Origin: CAIQQQ01 sp040399685 | GTDB taxonomy: Bacteria; Pseudomonadota; Alphaproteobacteria; Acetobacterales; Acetobacteraceae | Assembly: GCA_040399685.1 (NCBI GenBank) | Contig: JBBART010000008.1 | Coordinates: 62,001 to 126,000, forward strand | Direction of reading: 5' to 3' | Length of the DNA stretch: 64,000 bases | Shown here: in pieces, positions 50,885 to 58,924 of the stretch | How positions within the stretch are numbered: position 1 is the first letter of the stretch | Layout: every line of letters begins with the position of its first letter | Notes under the pieces: generated by a model | Databases searched by the model: none | Seen by the model: only the letters and a program-made list of their open reading frames with translations | What the model was told of the DNA's origin: nothing | Translations under genes and position numbers: made by a program

Positions 50885-52057
50885 TCATGCCCTCTCGATC
50901 CAGTCCGGTGACAGCCGCACATGCTTGATCGCCTGCCGGAAATAGGTGAACGCGACATGGATCTGTCCATCCGCCGTCTCGATCACACTTGGGTATGACA
51001 GTTCCCGGTTCAGCTTTTCGCGGGAGTTGTTGGTCAGGCAGAGACCGTCGCCGATCTCGACATTGCGCATCATCCCCCAGCTTCGGCCGGAATCCGACGA
51101 GATCGCCAACGTCATCGGCGCACGCGGCGCACCCCAGAACGCCGAACGCTCCGGCGCCACCACGGGCGCTGCGGCGTCGGTTCCATCGTCTTCCAGATCA
51201 TCATACAGCGACACCCGGCGCGCCGTCGCATCCAGGGCGCTGGAATGGTTGAACACCAACGCCAGTCGCCCCGAGCCAAGACGCACGGCCTGGATGGAGG
51301 AATTGTTGTTCGGCAGGCTGGTCGCCTCCGGCACGCTCCATGTCCCCCCGCCATCGGTCGAGCGGCTCAGATAGATATGGTCCGCCCAACGGCTGCGGAA
51401 CACGGCCGCAAGACCCTCGTCCGTCTCCACGATGCACATATGCACGCAACCGAGACTGCCCGGCACCGCATGGCGGCTCCAGGTGGCGCCGCCATCATTG
51501 GAAATCCGAACTTCGCTCACATCCTGCTCGCCACCCCATTTCGTGCCTGGCTGCGTGCGGCACAGGAACACCGGCAGCAGCCAGTCTCCATTCGCCCGCA
51601 GCAATGGGGGCTGGCGCACGAAAGTGCCTGGCGCGTCGATCAGCGTGCGCACGGGCCCCCAGCTTGCGCCTTCATCATCGGACACCCGGCATTTGACCAA
51701 GGCCGTTTCCTGGTTGCCGGACATCTGTGACGTGAACAGCAGCCACAGCTTGCCATCTGGCCCATAGGTGAGGATGGGATTCTGCTCCGAACGGGTCATG
51801 TCGTCTGACAGCCGCACCGGCTCCGACCAACGATCGTTGCCAGCTTCAAGCCGGGAGAAATACGGCGAGATATCGGGAATGCCTTCCTGGGTGCCGCCGA
51901 ACCAGACACAGGCGAGGTCGCCGTTGCGCAGCTCGATCAGGTTGGCCGCATGGTTCTGCACGCAAGGTGACGGCAGATACGCATCTGTGCGCCCAACCTC
52001 GGTGGCGTGTGGGCGGGGGATGCCGTCCAGGCGGAGGGCGATTTGCTGGTCGGGCAT
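50885..52057 (-). CDS. Sialidase-fold (BNR repeat) protein
   Basis: 390-residue six-bladed beta-propeller of the sialidase family. Four Asp-box repeats (S-x-D-x-G-x-x-W) are visible: SDDEGASW, SNDGGATW, STDGGGTW and SSDSGRSW. There is no signal peptide after the chosen ATG (AGGAA eight bases upstream), so the enzyme appears cytoplasmic, unlike secreted sialidases. A wide set of glycosidases, lyases and epimerases share this fold. Its place in an operon with a TauABC-like importer and opposite a DHDPS-family gene suggests it acts on an imported acid sugar. It follows the IclR gene after 200 bp containing two hairpins. Confidence 0.78.
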   Translation of the reverse strand: MPDQQIALRLDGIPRPHATEVGRTDAYLPSPCVQNHAANLIELRNGDLACVWFGGTQEGIPDISPYFSRLEAGNDRWSEPVRLSDDMTRSEQNPILTYGPDGKLWLLFTSQMSGNQETALVKCRVSDDEGASWGPVRTLIDAPGTFVRQPPLLRANGDWLLPVFLCRTQPGTKWGGEQDVSEVRISNDGGATWSRHAVPGSLGCVHMCIVETDEGLAAVFRSRWADHIYLSRSTDGGGTWSVPEATSLPNNNSSIQAVRLGSGRLALVFNHSSALDATARRVSLYDDLEDDGTDAAAPVVAPERSAFWGAPRAPMTLAISSDSGRSWGMMRNVEIGDGLCLTNNSREKLNRELSYPSVIETADGQIHVAFTYFRQAIKHVRLSPDWIERA

Positions 52058-52104
52058 TTTTGAAGTTCCTGGGATGTGCATTTCGGGGGATTCAGGAGGA
52101 AGGC

Positions 52105-52128
52105 CTTCTTTTTCTGAAGAAAAAGAAG
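52105..52128. repeat. Perfect A/T-rich hairpin 1 before the sialidase-fold gene
   Basis: CTTCTTTTTC and GAAAAAGAAG flank TGAA, giving a 10-bp stem. It lies about 48 bases upstream of the sialidase-fold ATG and, with the similar hairpin at 52202, suggests a small repeat element or a transcription attenuator in an otherwise GC-rich genome. Confidence 0.55.
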
Positions 52129-52201
52129 CAAAAAGACTTTCAGTCATTGTCTGTATTCGGGTATTTGCCGAACATCGCACTCCAATGGATGATGTTTTTT
52201 G

Positions 52202-52223
52202 GTTCTTTTTTTCAAAAAAGAAC
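52202..52223. terminator. Perfect A/T-rich hairpin 2 after the IclR gene
   Basis: GTTCTTTTTT and AAAAAAGAAC flank two bases, a 10-bp stem. On the minus strand it lies 36 bp after the IclR stop and is followed by CCAAAAAAC, so it lacks the standard T-run outside the stem, though the stem itself is T-rich. It may end the IclR transcript. Confidence 0.45.
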
Positions 52224-52258
52224 AACCGCTTCCCTCATCAAAAAACTCTTAAAGTCTA

Positions 52259-53065
52259 CTAATTCCGAACCTGGGCCACAGCACCGAACGACATCCGAAC
52301 GGCTTGGGTAAGCTCGGCGGCGATCCCTTGCACCACCGGTGCCACGTTCTGTATGAAATCCTCCAGGCTCATGCGTGCGGCACTGACGGTGGCGCTGATG
52401 CCGGCGATGGGCGCGCCGTCTGCATCGAGCACCGCGGCCGCCACGGTGCGGAGGCCGTAGGCGTTCTCGCCGTCCGACACCGCATATCCGCGCTTGTGGA
52501 CGAGCGCGAGGCGGTTCATCAGCTCGTCGATATCGGTCAACGTGCGTTCCGACAGGCGCACGCGGTTGCTGCGGCGAAGAACGTCCTCGGCCTTGTCGGG
52601 CGGCAGATGAGCGAGCATGGCGTGGCCGAGGGCCGCCCCATAGGCGCCGGTGCGCGAGCCGGTGCGGCGGTCGAGATTGATCTTCAAATCGCTCTGCACA
52701 CGCTCGACATACACAACATCGGTGTCATCGAGCATGCCAAGCGAGGCGGCGTCCACCATGTCCGGCACCAGTTCGGCCAGAAGTGGTCTGGCCAGCAGTT
52801 TGAGATCGGCGCGGGCGAGGGAGGTGTAGCCGAGTTCCAGGCATTTCAGCGTCAGCCGATAGCGCCGGCTGTGCGGCACATTGGCCAGATAGCCAAGCAG
52901 GCACAGCGTGTTGACCAACCGGAACGAAGTGCCACGATCCAGCCCGGCACGCACGGCGACCTCGGTGATGGTCAGCTCCGGCAGAGAGATGTCGAACGCC
53001 CGCAGCACCGCAAAGACCTTCGCCACCGATTGCACGATGTTCTTGGGGTTGTCGTCTGTCGCCAT
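52259..53065 (-). CDS. IclR-family transcriptional regulator
   Basis: 268-residue regulator. The winged helix at about residues 10-70 reads VQSVAKVFAVLRAFD and TEVAVRAGLDRGTSFRLVNTL, and the GAF-like effector domain at about 85-255 contains the IclR pattern GYAVSDGENAYGLRTVAAAV and PIAGISATV. The ATG is the family N-terminus; the longer open frame lies inside the SDR gene. It is in the acid-sugar operon and is the best candidate to bind the GTTCG/CGAAC palindromes between the two divergent operons. Confidence 0.88.
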   Translation of the reverse strand: MATDDNPKNIVQSVAKVFAVLRAFDISLPELTITEVAVRAGLDRGTSFRLVNTLCLLGYLANVPHSRRYRLTLKCLELGYTSLARADLKLLARPLLAELVPDMVDAASLGMLDDTDVVYVERVQSDLKINLDRRTGSRTGAYGAALGHAMLAHLPPDKAEDVLRRSNRVRLSERTLTDIDELMNRLALVHKRGYAVSDGENAYGLRTVAAAVLDADGAPIAGISATVSAARMSLEDFIQNVAPVVQGIAAELTQAVRMSFGAVAQVRN

Positions 53066-53082
53066 GATGATCGCCCCTTCGT

Positions 53083-53793
53083 CTATAATGATGCGCCGCC
53101 GCAGATGGTGATCTGCTGGCCGGTGATCGCCGCCGCAAGGGGAGAAAGCAGGAAAGCGACCAGTGCCGCCACTTCTTCCGGCTGCACCAGCCGCCCGATG
53201 GGTGGCAGGCGGGGCTTGGCGGGGCCACGGCTTGGGTCGGTCAGCATCGGCGTGTCGGTGGCGCCAGGGGCTACCACATTGACCGTGATGCCGCGCGGCG
53301 CCAGTTCCATCGCCCAGGACCGCGCCATGCCCACCATGGCGGCCTTGGTGGCGGCGTATTGGCTTTTGCCGGGCGAACCGCTGCTGGTGCGCGAGCCGAC
53401 CATCACAATCCGCCCGCCTGCCGCCATCAAAGGGGCCAGGTGATTGACCAACCGCTCCGGCACCGCGACATGCAGCCGCCACATCGAACCGAGACCATCC
53501 GGGTCAAGCCCGCCGAGATCACCGGAACGCAGGAAACCAGCTGCATGCACGAAGGCATCGACCGGCCCGACATCCGCAATCGCGCCCAACCCGGCATCGG
53601 GTTGGGTCAGATCGACCTGGACCGATTTCACGCCAGGGATATCCAGCGGCACCGGACGGCGTGCCAGGCCGGTCACGCGCCAGCCTTGCGCCGCGAGGGT
53701 GGCGACGATGGCAAGCCCGATCCCCGAGCTTGCCCCCGTGACCATGGCGTGGCGGCCGCCGTCCTGTGCGTCAGCCGGCATAGGACTTGGCAT
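53083..53793 (-). CDS. Short-chain dehydrogenase/reductase
   Basis: 236-residue classical SDR. Cofactor loop VTGASSGIGLAIVA, HAAGFL in place of NNAG, catalytic YAATK (Tyr and Lys near residues 146 and 150) after SRTSSGSPGKS, and PGATDTPML. The Arg pair after the second strand (LARRPVP) favours NADP. It overlaps the upstream binding-protein gene by about 23 bases, so it belongs to the importer operon and probably acts on the imported compound. A second ATG four codons in is possible; neither has a clear ribosome site. Confidence 0.87.
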   Translation of the reverse strand: MPSPMPADAQDGGRHAMVTGASSGIGLAIVATLAAQGWRVTGLARRPVPLDIPGVKSVQVDLTQPDAGLGAIADVGPVDAFVHAAGFLRSGDLGGLDPDGLGSMWRLHVAVPERLVNHLAPLMAAGGRIVMVGSRTSSGSPGKSQYAATKAAMVGMARSWAMELAPRGITVNVVAPGATDTPMLTDPSRGPAKPRLPPIGRLVQPEEVAALVAFLLSPLAAAITGQQITICGGASL

Positions 53794-54847
53794 CGCTGGC
53801 GATCTTGGCTGCGTCGAAGCTGTTGATCTCGTCGATTAGGTCGTTGGTGTAGAAGCCAGACAGATCGCTTATCTTGTAGCCGAACACCTGTGCCTCCTGG
53901 CGGAACTCCTCCGGGTTTATCTTGCCGATCTTGCCGTCTGGGTATGGCGATTTGTAGAGCTGGATGCGCCGGGCAATGCCCTGCACCACGGATTTCACCG
54001 CATCCTCGGTGGAACTGCCGCGCGGCGCGGTTTCGGGGTACATCTTCAGGAACGCCCGGGCACCTGCTTCGGGGCTGGCCAGCATGAAGGTGGACGCCTT
54101 CGCCACGGACCTGCCGAGACCGACCGCCAAAGCACGTTCCTTCTCGATGAACGGCTTGCGCGCGGTCAGGAACTGGCCGCCGATCATCGGCAGATTGGCC
54201 GGGCGAGCAACGATGCGGATGGCGATGTTGGCCGATTCAATTAGCCCGAACCCGGTGTCGTAATAGGCAAGGGCGTCGATCGCATCACGCTGCATGGCAA
54301 CGCCGGCCTGGATGCCGTTGCCGACGGCGATCCATTTCACGTCAAGATCTGGGTCGATCCCCATAGTCTTGAGGATGTTGCGCGTGACCGGATATTCGGT
54401 GCTGCCGAAATCGGACACGCCGACGCGCTTGCCCTTCAGATCGGCATAGGACTTGATATCCGAGCCGGGCTTCACCGCCACGTCCCACTTATAGGGATAG
54501 GTGTATTCGTAGAAGTTCAGCGCGCCCTGCCACTCGCCCTTGGCCAGCAGAGGCAGCCCGAATGACGGCACGCCGATGCCGATATCCACATCGCCCTTGT
54601 CGATGGCGATCTGCACGTTGGCGTTGGTGCCAAGCGCCGCCGGGGCGATGGTGAAGCCTTCTTCCTTGTTGTAGCCAAGCGCCTCGCCGATCAGCGTGCT
54701 GATGACGGCAGGCCCCATGGCCTTGAGGCCAACACCGAATTTCAGCGGCCGCAGGCCTGCCGCACCGGCCTGGCGCGAACCTGCCGCGAGGGCGGCAGCG
54801 AAGGCGCTGCTGGCGAGCATGAAGTGGCGACGTGTGACATCACGCAT
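53771..54847 (-). CDS. NMT1/TauA-type ABC substrate-binding protein
   Basis: 358-residue periplasmic binding protein of the nitrate/sulphonate/taurine class. The N-terminus TRRHFMLASSAFAAALAAG is a good twin-arginine signal. The mature part shows LIGEALGYNKEEGF, GDVDIGIGVPSFGLPLLAKGE and DLKGKRVGVSDFGSTEYPV, the family's switch region. AAAGGA lies before the ATG. The transporter class imports sulphonates, pyrimidine precursors, riboflavin or aromatic acids; here the neighbours suggest a small organic acid or acid sugar. It follows the permease by 23 bp. Confidence 0.87.
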   Translation of the reverse strand: MRDVTRRHFMLASSAFAAALAAGSRQAGAAGLRPLKFGVGLKAMGPAVISTLIGEALGYNKEEGFTIAPAALGTNANVQIAIDKGDVDIGIGVPSFGLPLLAKGEWQGALNFYEYTYPYKWDVAVKPGSDIKSYADLKGKRVGVSDFGSTEYPVTRNILKTMGIDPDLDVKWIAVGNGIQAGVAMQRDAIDALAYYDTGFGLIESANIAIRIVARPANLPMIGGQFLTARKPFIEKERALAVGLGRSVAKASTFMLASPEAGARAFLKMYPETAPRGSSTEDAVKSVVQGIARRIQLYKSPYPDGKIGKINPEEFRQEAQVFGYKISDLSGFYTNDLIDEINSFDAAKIASDAKSYAG

Positions 54848-54870
54848 GGACGTGTCCTTTCCGGATCTTG

Positions 54871-55698
54871 TTATTTTTTGCCGCGATTGGCCCAATGGAC
54901 CACGCGATGTTCCAGCTTGCGCACGCCGGTGTGGAGGAGGATGCCCAACGTGCCGAGGATGACGAGGGCCGCGAACACGCCGGCCACATCGGTCACGGCC
55001 TGGGCCTGGGTGATCACCACGCCCATGCCCTGCTGGGCGCCGAGGAATTCGGCCACGATGGTGCCGAGCAGCGCATAGACCACCGCCATGTCGAGGCCCG
55101 CGAAGATGAACGGTGCGGCATGTGGCAGCTTCACCAGGCGATAGGTTTCAAACCGCGTGGCCGAGAGCGAGCGCATGAGATCCAGCTTTTCCGGCTCCAC
55201 AGAACGCAATCCGGTAAAGCTGTTGATCAGGATGGGAAAGAACGCCAGCAGCGCCGAGATGGCGATCTTGGAGCCATCGCCGAAACCGAACCAGATGACG
55301 ATCAGCGGCGCAATCGCCACCTTCGGCAGGCTTTGCAGCGCGAACGCATACGGCATCAGGATCTTCTCGGCCGTGCGGAATTCCGCCATCACCGAACCGA
55401 GAATCATGCCAAGGCCAGTGCCGATCAAAAAGCCCAGTGCGGCGTTCTTCAACGAGCCCCAGAGCGGCAAATAATAGCCGAGCGGACTGGCAGGATTGAC
55501 CGCGATGCCGGACCACAGCGCCCGCACAACCGCCTGTGGCGACGGCAGGATGTAGGCGGGTACGTCCAGGAACCGCACCGCCGCGAACCAGCCGGCCAGC
55601 AGCACGAAGAATCCGAGGCTCGCCAGCAACGACCCGTTGGCCTGCGCAGGCCGCTTGCGGCGCACGGGTGCGGCCATGGTGGTTGTAAAAGCGCTCAT
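54871..55698 (-). CDS. TauC/SsuC-type ABC transporter permease
   Basis: 275-residue inner-membrane protein with about six helices after a 25-residue basic lead. The family motif is RTAEKILMPYAFALQSLPKVAIAPLIVIWFG, split here across the cytoplasmic loop, and FFPILINSFTGLRSVEPEKLDLMRSL is the ATPase-contact region. The start overlaps the ATPase stop by four bases. It forms a homodimeric pore with the ATPase upstream and the binding protein downstream. Confidence 0.9.
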   Translation of the reverse strand: MSAFTTTMAAPVRRKRPAQANGSLLASLGFFVLLAGWFAAVRFLDVPAYILPSPQAVVRALWSGIAVNPASPLGYYLPLWGSLKNAALGFLIGTGLGMILGSVMAEFRTAEKILMPYAFALQSLPKVAIAPLIVIWFGFGDGSKIAISALLAFFPILINSFTGLRSVEPEKLDLMRSLSATRFETYRLVKLPHAAPFIFAGLDMAVVYALLGTIVAEFLGAQQGMGVVITQAQAVTDVAGVFAALVILGTLGILLHTGVRKLEHRVVHWANRGKK

Positions 55699-56510
55699 TC
55701 TACGCCGCCTTCCGCGTTCAGGAGGAAGCGGATCTCGCGTGAGATCTCGCCATAGGCCGGGTGGCTGATGATGGTGTCCAGGCTGCGCGGCCGCGGAATG
55801 GGGATGGGAATGTCGCGCAGCACCCGGCCGGGGCGGGCGGACATCACGATCACCCGGTCCCCCAGGAAGATGGCTTCGGAGATTGAATGCGTGATCAGCA
55901 GGATGGTCTTGCCGTTGGCCTGCCAGATCCGTTGCAGTTCCAGGTTCATCCGCTCGCGCGTCAGGGCGTCAAGTGCGCCGAACGGCTCGTCCATCAGCAG
56001 GATGCGCGGGTCGCGGGCGAGGGCGCGGCAGATGCCGGCGCGCTGCTGCATGCCGCCGGAGAGTTCGTAGGGGAAACGCGCGCCGAAATCGCCCAGGCCT
56101 GTCATTTCCAAAAGCTGATCCACCCGGCCAGGCGCGGCCTTGTGCTTGCCGCCCACCCGCAGCGGCAGGCGCACGTTCTCGCGCACCGTCATCCACGGCA
56201 GCAGATTGGCGGACTGGAACACCACGCCCACATTCGGCGACGGACCGGTGATCTGGGTGCCATCCAGCGACAGCACGCCTTGGTCGTAATCATCCAGGCC
56301 GGCGAGCATGCGCAGCAACGTCGATTTGCCGCAGCCAGACGGGCCAACGATGGTGACCAACTCGCCATCGTTAATCGAAAGCCCAATTCGGTCGAGCGCA
56401 TGCACAGTGCCGCCAGAGGCGGTCTCGTAGGTCTTGCTGACCTCACGTGCCTCGATCAGCGGACGCACCGATACCGCTGCTTCAGCGTTGGATCGTGTGG
56501 TGGTCAGCAT
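55695..56510 (-). CDS. TauB/SsuB-type ABC transporter ATP-binding protein
   Basis: 271-residue ATPase. Walker A GPSGCGKST is near residue 56, the signature LSGGMQQRAGICRAL, Walker B ILLMDEPFGALD and the switch ITHSISEAIFL, all typical of nitrate/taurine-class ATPases. The ATG has GGAG eight bases upstream and is the first of the minus operon; open frame upstream belongs to the promoter region. Controlled by the candidate promoter at 56611-56638 and operators at 56574-56607. Confidence 0.92.
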   Translation of the reverse strand: MLTTTRSNAEAAVSVRPLIEAREVSKTYETASGGTVHALDRIGLSINDGELVTIVGPSGCGKSTLLRMLAGLDDYDQGVLSLDGTQITGPSPNVGVVFQSANLLPWMTVRENVRLPLRVGGKHKAAPGRVDQLLEMTGLGDFGARFPYELSGGMQQRAGICRALARDPRILLMDEPFGALDALTRERMNLELQRIWQANGKTILLITHSISEAIFLGDRVIVMSARPGRVLRDIPIPIPRPRSLDTIISHPAYGEISREIRFLLNAEGGVE

Positions 56511-56573
56511 GTCTGTGGCTCCTGTTCGGATGCCTGCTCGCCCCGAAGGTCGATCATCATTGTTCGTCTCCTC

Positions 56574-56607
56574 AATGTTCGTATTGCGAACATTTGTTCG
56601 TATTGCG
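56574..56607. promoter_or_regulatory. Repeated GTTCG/CGAAC operator palindromes
   Basis: AATGTTCG-TATTG-CGAACATT is a perfect palindrome (56574-56594). The 13-base unit TGTTCGTATTGCG occurs twice with a 19-base period (56576 and 56595). The cluster starts a few bases downstream of the candidate -10 of the minus promoter, where a bound regulator would block transcription. The IclR protein of this operon is the likely binder. Confidence 0.6.
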
Positions 56608-56610
56608 GCC

Positions 56611-56638
56611 ATTTTGCCAACGAAGCTGTATTTGTCAA
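56611..56638 (-). promoter_or_regulatory. Candidate sigma-70 promoter of the TauBCA-like operon
   Basis: TTGACA (56638-56633) is a perfect -35. CAAAAT (56616-56611), 16 bp downstream, matches four of six -10 positions. It faces the importer operon, about 100 bases before the ATPase ATG, and the operator palindromes lie just downstream. Confidence 0.55.
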
Positions 56639-56727
56639 CGGCAAACCCGCCCTTTCGTTTCGGTATATGGAAAGCTGTTTCCTGTGTTGACACCGGATCT
56701 GGATATCTCCTAGCTCTGGCAAAATAT

Positions 56728-56741
56728 CGAACATCGGTTCG
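56728..56741. promoter_or_regulatory. Third GTTCG-type operator near the kinase start
   Basis: CGAAC-ATCG-GTTCG is an inverted repeat 19 bases before the kinase ATG, and GTTCGCAA extends it with the same bases as the unit at 56585 read from the other strand. Its position would let the same regulator act on the plus operon. Confidence 0.45.
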
Positions 56742-56759
56742 CAATCCGAGCGTTGGGGA

Positions 56760-57878
56760 ATGATCTTGGCCACGCTTCGGATGATCGCGGACGACCTCAC
56801 AGGGGCTCTCGACACGGCTGCCGAATTCGTGTCGTTGGTGGGCCAGGCGCCGGTTTATGGGACCCATCCTGCGTTGGGCTCGCTGCCGCCGACGGCCGTG
56901 CTCGACACCGCCACACGTGAATTGAGCCGTGCGGCGGCCATTGCCCGCATGTCCACTTTCGCGCCCGCCCTGATCGGCGCCGATATCGCCTACTACAAAA
57001 TCGACAGCCTTCTGCGTGGCCACGGCGCGGCTGAGCTGGCCATCTGTTTCCAGCTTGGCCAGTGGCGGTCAGCCGTTCTGGCGCCGGCCTTTCCGTTCCA
57101 GGGGCGCATCACCCGGGGCGGGCAACAATGGCGCCGGGGCGAGGATGGTGGATTGAGCGCCGTCGGCGGCGGTCTGGTCGCGGCCCTGCTGGCCGAGGGC
57201 GTTCCGGCCCACCATGCGCGGTTGGGCAAGCCATTGGCCGACGGCATCAATGTGTTCGACGCGGAAACCGATGCCGACCTCGTTGCAATCGTGCGCGAGG
57301 TCCGTGCCTCTGGCGAGCGCGTGCTGTGGTCCGGCAGCGGCGGACTGGCGCGGGTGATGGCAGGGCAGGCGGCTCCCATGCTTCCAGCCCCGGTGCGCCA
57401 TCCGCTGCTGGGCGTGTTCGGCTCGGACCAACGCGTGACAGCCAACCAATTGGCCCAATGCGCGCCGTGGCGGCTGCAGCTCACGGGTGCGTCTGCACAG
57501 GATGCGGGATGCGTTATGGCCCGGCTGGCGGAAGATGCCGCGGTGCTAGTCGATTTCGCCCTGCCGGACGCAACCCCGCGCGACATGGCAGCCGACATGA
57601 TCGGCGCCGCGATCGCCGGTCTGTTGCCGCAACTGCCGGTGCCGCGCTCGTTGGTGGTCGCCGGCGGGGAAACGCTGCGCAGCGCCTGCAACGTGCTGGG
57701 CGTTCACCATCTCGACGTCACCGGCGCCATCATGCCGGGCGTGCCGCGCTCCATCATTCGTGGCGGCGTCTGGGACGGCGTTGAGATCATCTCGAAATCC
57801 GGCGCATTCGGCGATCCGATGCTGCTGCGCCATCTGCTGCAACTGGCTGAAATCGACATCGAAAGGACCGGGTCATGA
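56760..57878 (+). CDS. Four-carbon acid sugar kinase (DUF1537/OtnK type)
   Basis: 372-residue cytoplasmic kinase phosphorylating a four-carbon acid sugar such as threonate or erythronate derivatives. The N-terminal substrate domain has MIADDLTGALDTAAEF and YYKIDSLLRGH, and the C-terminal nucleotide domain has VAGGETLR and SKSGAFGDP. The protein is somewhat shorter than typical OtnK (about 420 residues); the middle region is compact. It starts the plus-strand operon, divergent from the importer operon across a shared regulatory region, and overlaps pdxA2 by four bases. GTTGGGG is a weak ribosome site before the ATG. Confidence 0.87.
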   Translation: MILATLRMIADDLTGALDTAAEFVSLVGQAPVYGTHPALGSLPPTAVLDTATRELSRAAAIARMSTFAPALIGADIAYYKIDSLLRGHGAAELAICFQLGQWRSAVLAPAFPFQGRITRGGQQWRRGEDGGLSAVGGGLVAALLAEGVPAHHARLGKPLADGINVFDAETDADLVAIVREVRASGERVLWSGSGGLARVMAGQAAPMLPAPVRHPLLGVFGSDQRVTANQLAQCAPWRLQLTGASAQDAGCVMARLAEDAAVLVDFALPDATPRDMAADMIGAAIAGLLPQLPVPRSLVVAGGETLRSACNVLGVHHLDVTGAIMPGVPRSIIRGGVWDGVEIISKSGAFGDPMLLRHLLQLAEIDIERTGS

Positions 57879-58924
57879 CCCAACGACACCTCGCCATCAC
57901 CATGGGCGACCCCGCCGGGATTGGCCCGGAAATCATCGTAAAAGCCTGTCTGCGCCTGCGCGAACGGATCGATGCCGGTGAATTCGGCATCGTCGTCATC
58001 GGCAGCGCCGCCGCCCTGGAGCGCGCCCGCGCCGCCTTCACGCCAGATCTGGTGATCGCCCAGGTGCAGGCGGATGATGCCGTGTGGCCGGGCATCTGCG
58101 TGCTGCAGGCCGGCACCGAAGATCCTTTGGTGGAACTTGGAAAAGTCTCTGCCGAGGGCGGCCGCTTTGCCTTCCTTGCCGTCGAACAGGGCGTCACCCT
58201 GGCGATGGCCGGCCGGATCGACGCCATCGTCACAGCACCCCTGAACAAGGAGGCGCTGAACAACGCCGGCTACCATTATCCCGGCCACACCGAGATGCTG
58301 GCGGAACTGACGGGCGTGCGCGGTTCGGTGATGCTGCTCGCCCACGGCAACATGCGCGTCAGCCACGTCACCACCCATGTGGCCCTGCGCGACGTGGCCG
58401 CGCGCCTGACGCCGGAGCGTCTGCGCCTTGTGCTGAACCTGACGCATGAGGCGTTGCTGGATCTAGGCCTCGGCCGATGCCGCATCGCCGTGGCCGCCCT
58501 CAACCCCCATGCCGGTGAGGGCGGGCTGTTCGGGCGCGAGGATATCGACGTCTCGGCGCCCACCATCGCCCAGGCGGTGGCCGACGGCATGGACGTGGTG
58601 GGCCCGGTGCCGGGCGACACCGTGTTCGTGAAGCTCCGCGCCGGCCAATATGACGCGGTGGTGGCGATGTATCACGACCAGGGCCACATCCCGGTGAAGC
58701 TGCTCGGCTTCCAGATCGATCCGGAGACGGGCGAATGGTGCGACCTGTCGGGCGTCAACATCACCCTCGGCCTGCCCATTATCCGCACCTCGGTCGATCA
58801 CGGCACCGCGTTCGACATCGCGGGCAAGGGTATCGCCAACGAAAGCAGCCTGATCGAGGCCATCGACTACGCCCAGCGCATGGCCGCCGGCCGCGCCGCC
58901 AAAATCAAAGGAACCATGGCATGA
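57875..58924 (+). CDS. pdxA2: 4-hydroxythreonine-4-phosphate dehydrogenase family protein (PdxA2 type)
   Basis: 349-residue NAD- and metal-dependent dehydrogenase that oxidises and decarboxylates a phosphorylated acid sugar, in known pathways giving dihydroxyacetone phosphate. Motifs are TMGDPAGIGPEI, APLNKEALNNAGYHYPGHTEML, LNPHAGEGGLFGREDI, YHDQGHIPVK and TSVDHGTAFDIAGKG, with the metal-binding His residues in these blocks. Placement directly after a DUF1537 kinase identifies the catabolic PdxA2 branch rather than vitamin B6 synthesis. The start and stop both overlap neighbours by four bases. Confidence 0.9.
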   Translation: MTQRHLAITMGDPAGIGPEIIVKACLRLRERIDAGEFGIVVIGSAAALERARAAFTPDLVIAQVQADDAVWPGICVLQAGTEDPLVELGKVSAEGGRFAFLAVEQGVTLAMAGRIDAIVTAPLNKEALNNAGYHYPGHTEMLAELTGVRGSVMLLAHGNMRVSHVTTHVALRDVAARLTPERLRLVLNLTHEALLDLGLGRCRIAVAALNPHAGEGGLFGREDIDVSAPTIAQAVADGMDVVGPVPGDTVFVKLRAGQYDAVVAMYHDQGHIPVKLLGFQIDPETGEWCDLSGVNITLGLPIIRTSVDHGTAFDIAGKGIANESSLIEAIDYAQRMAAGRAAKIKGTMA

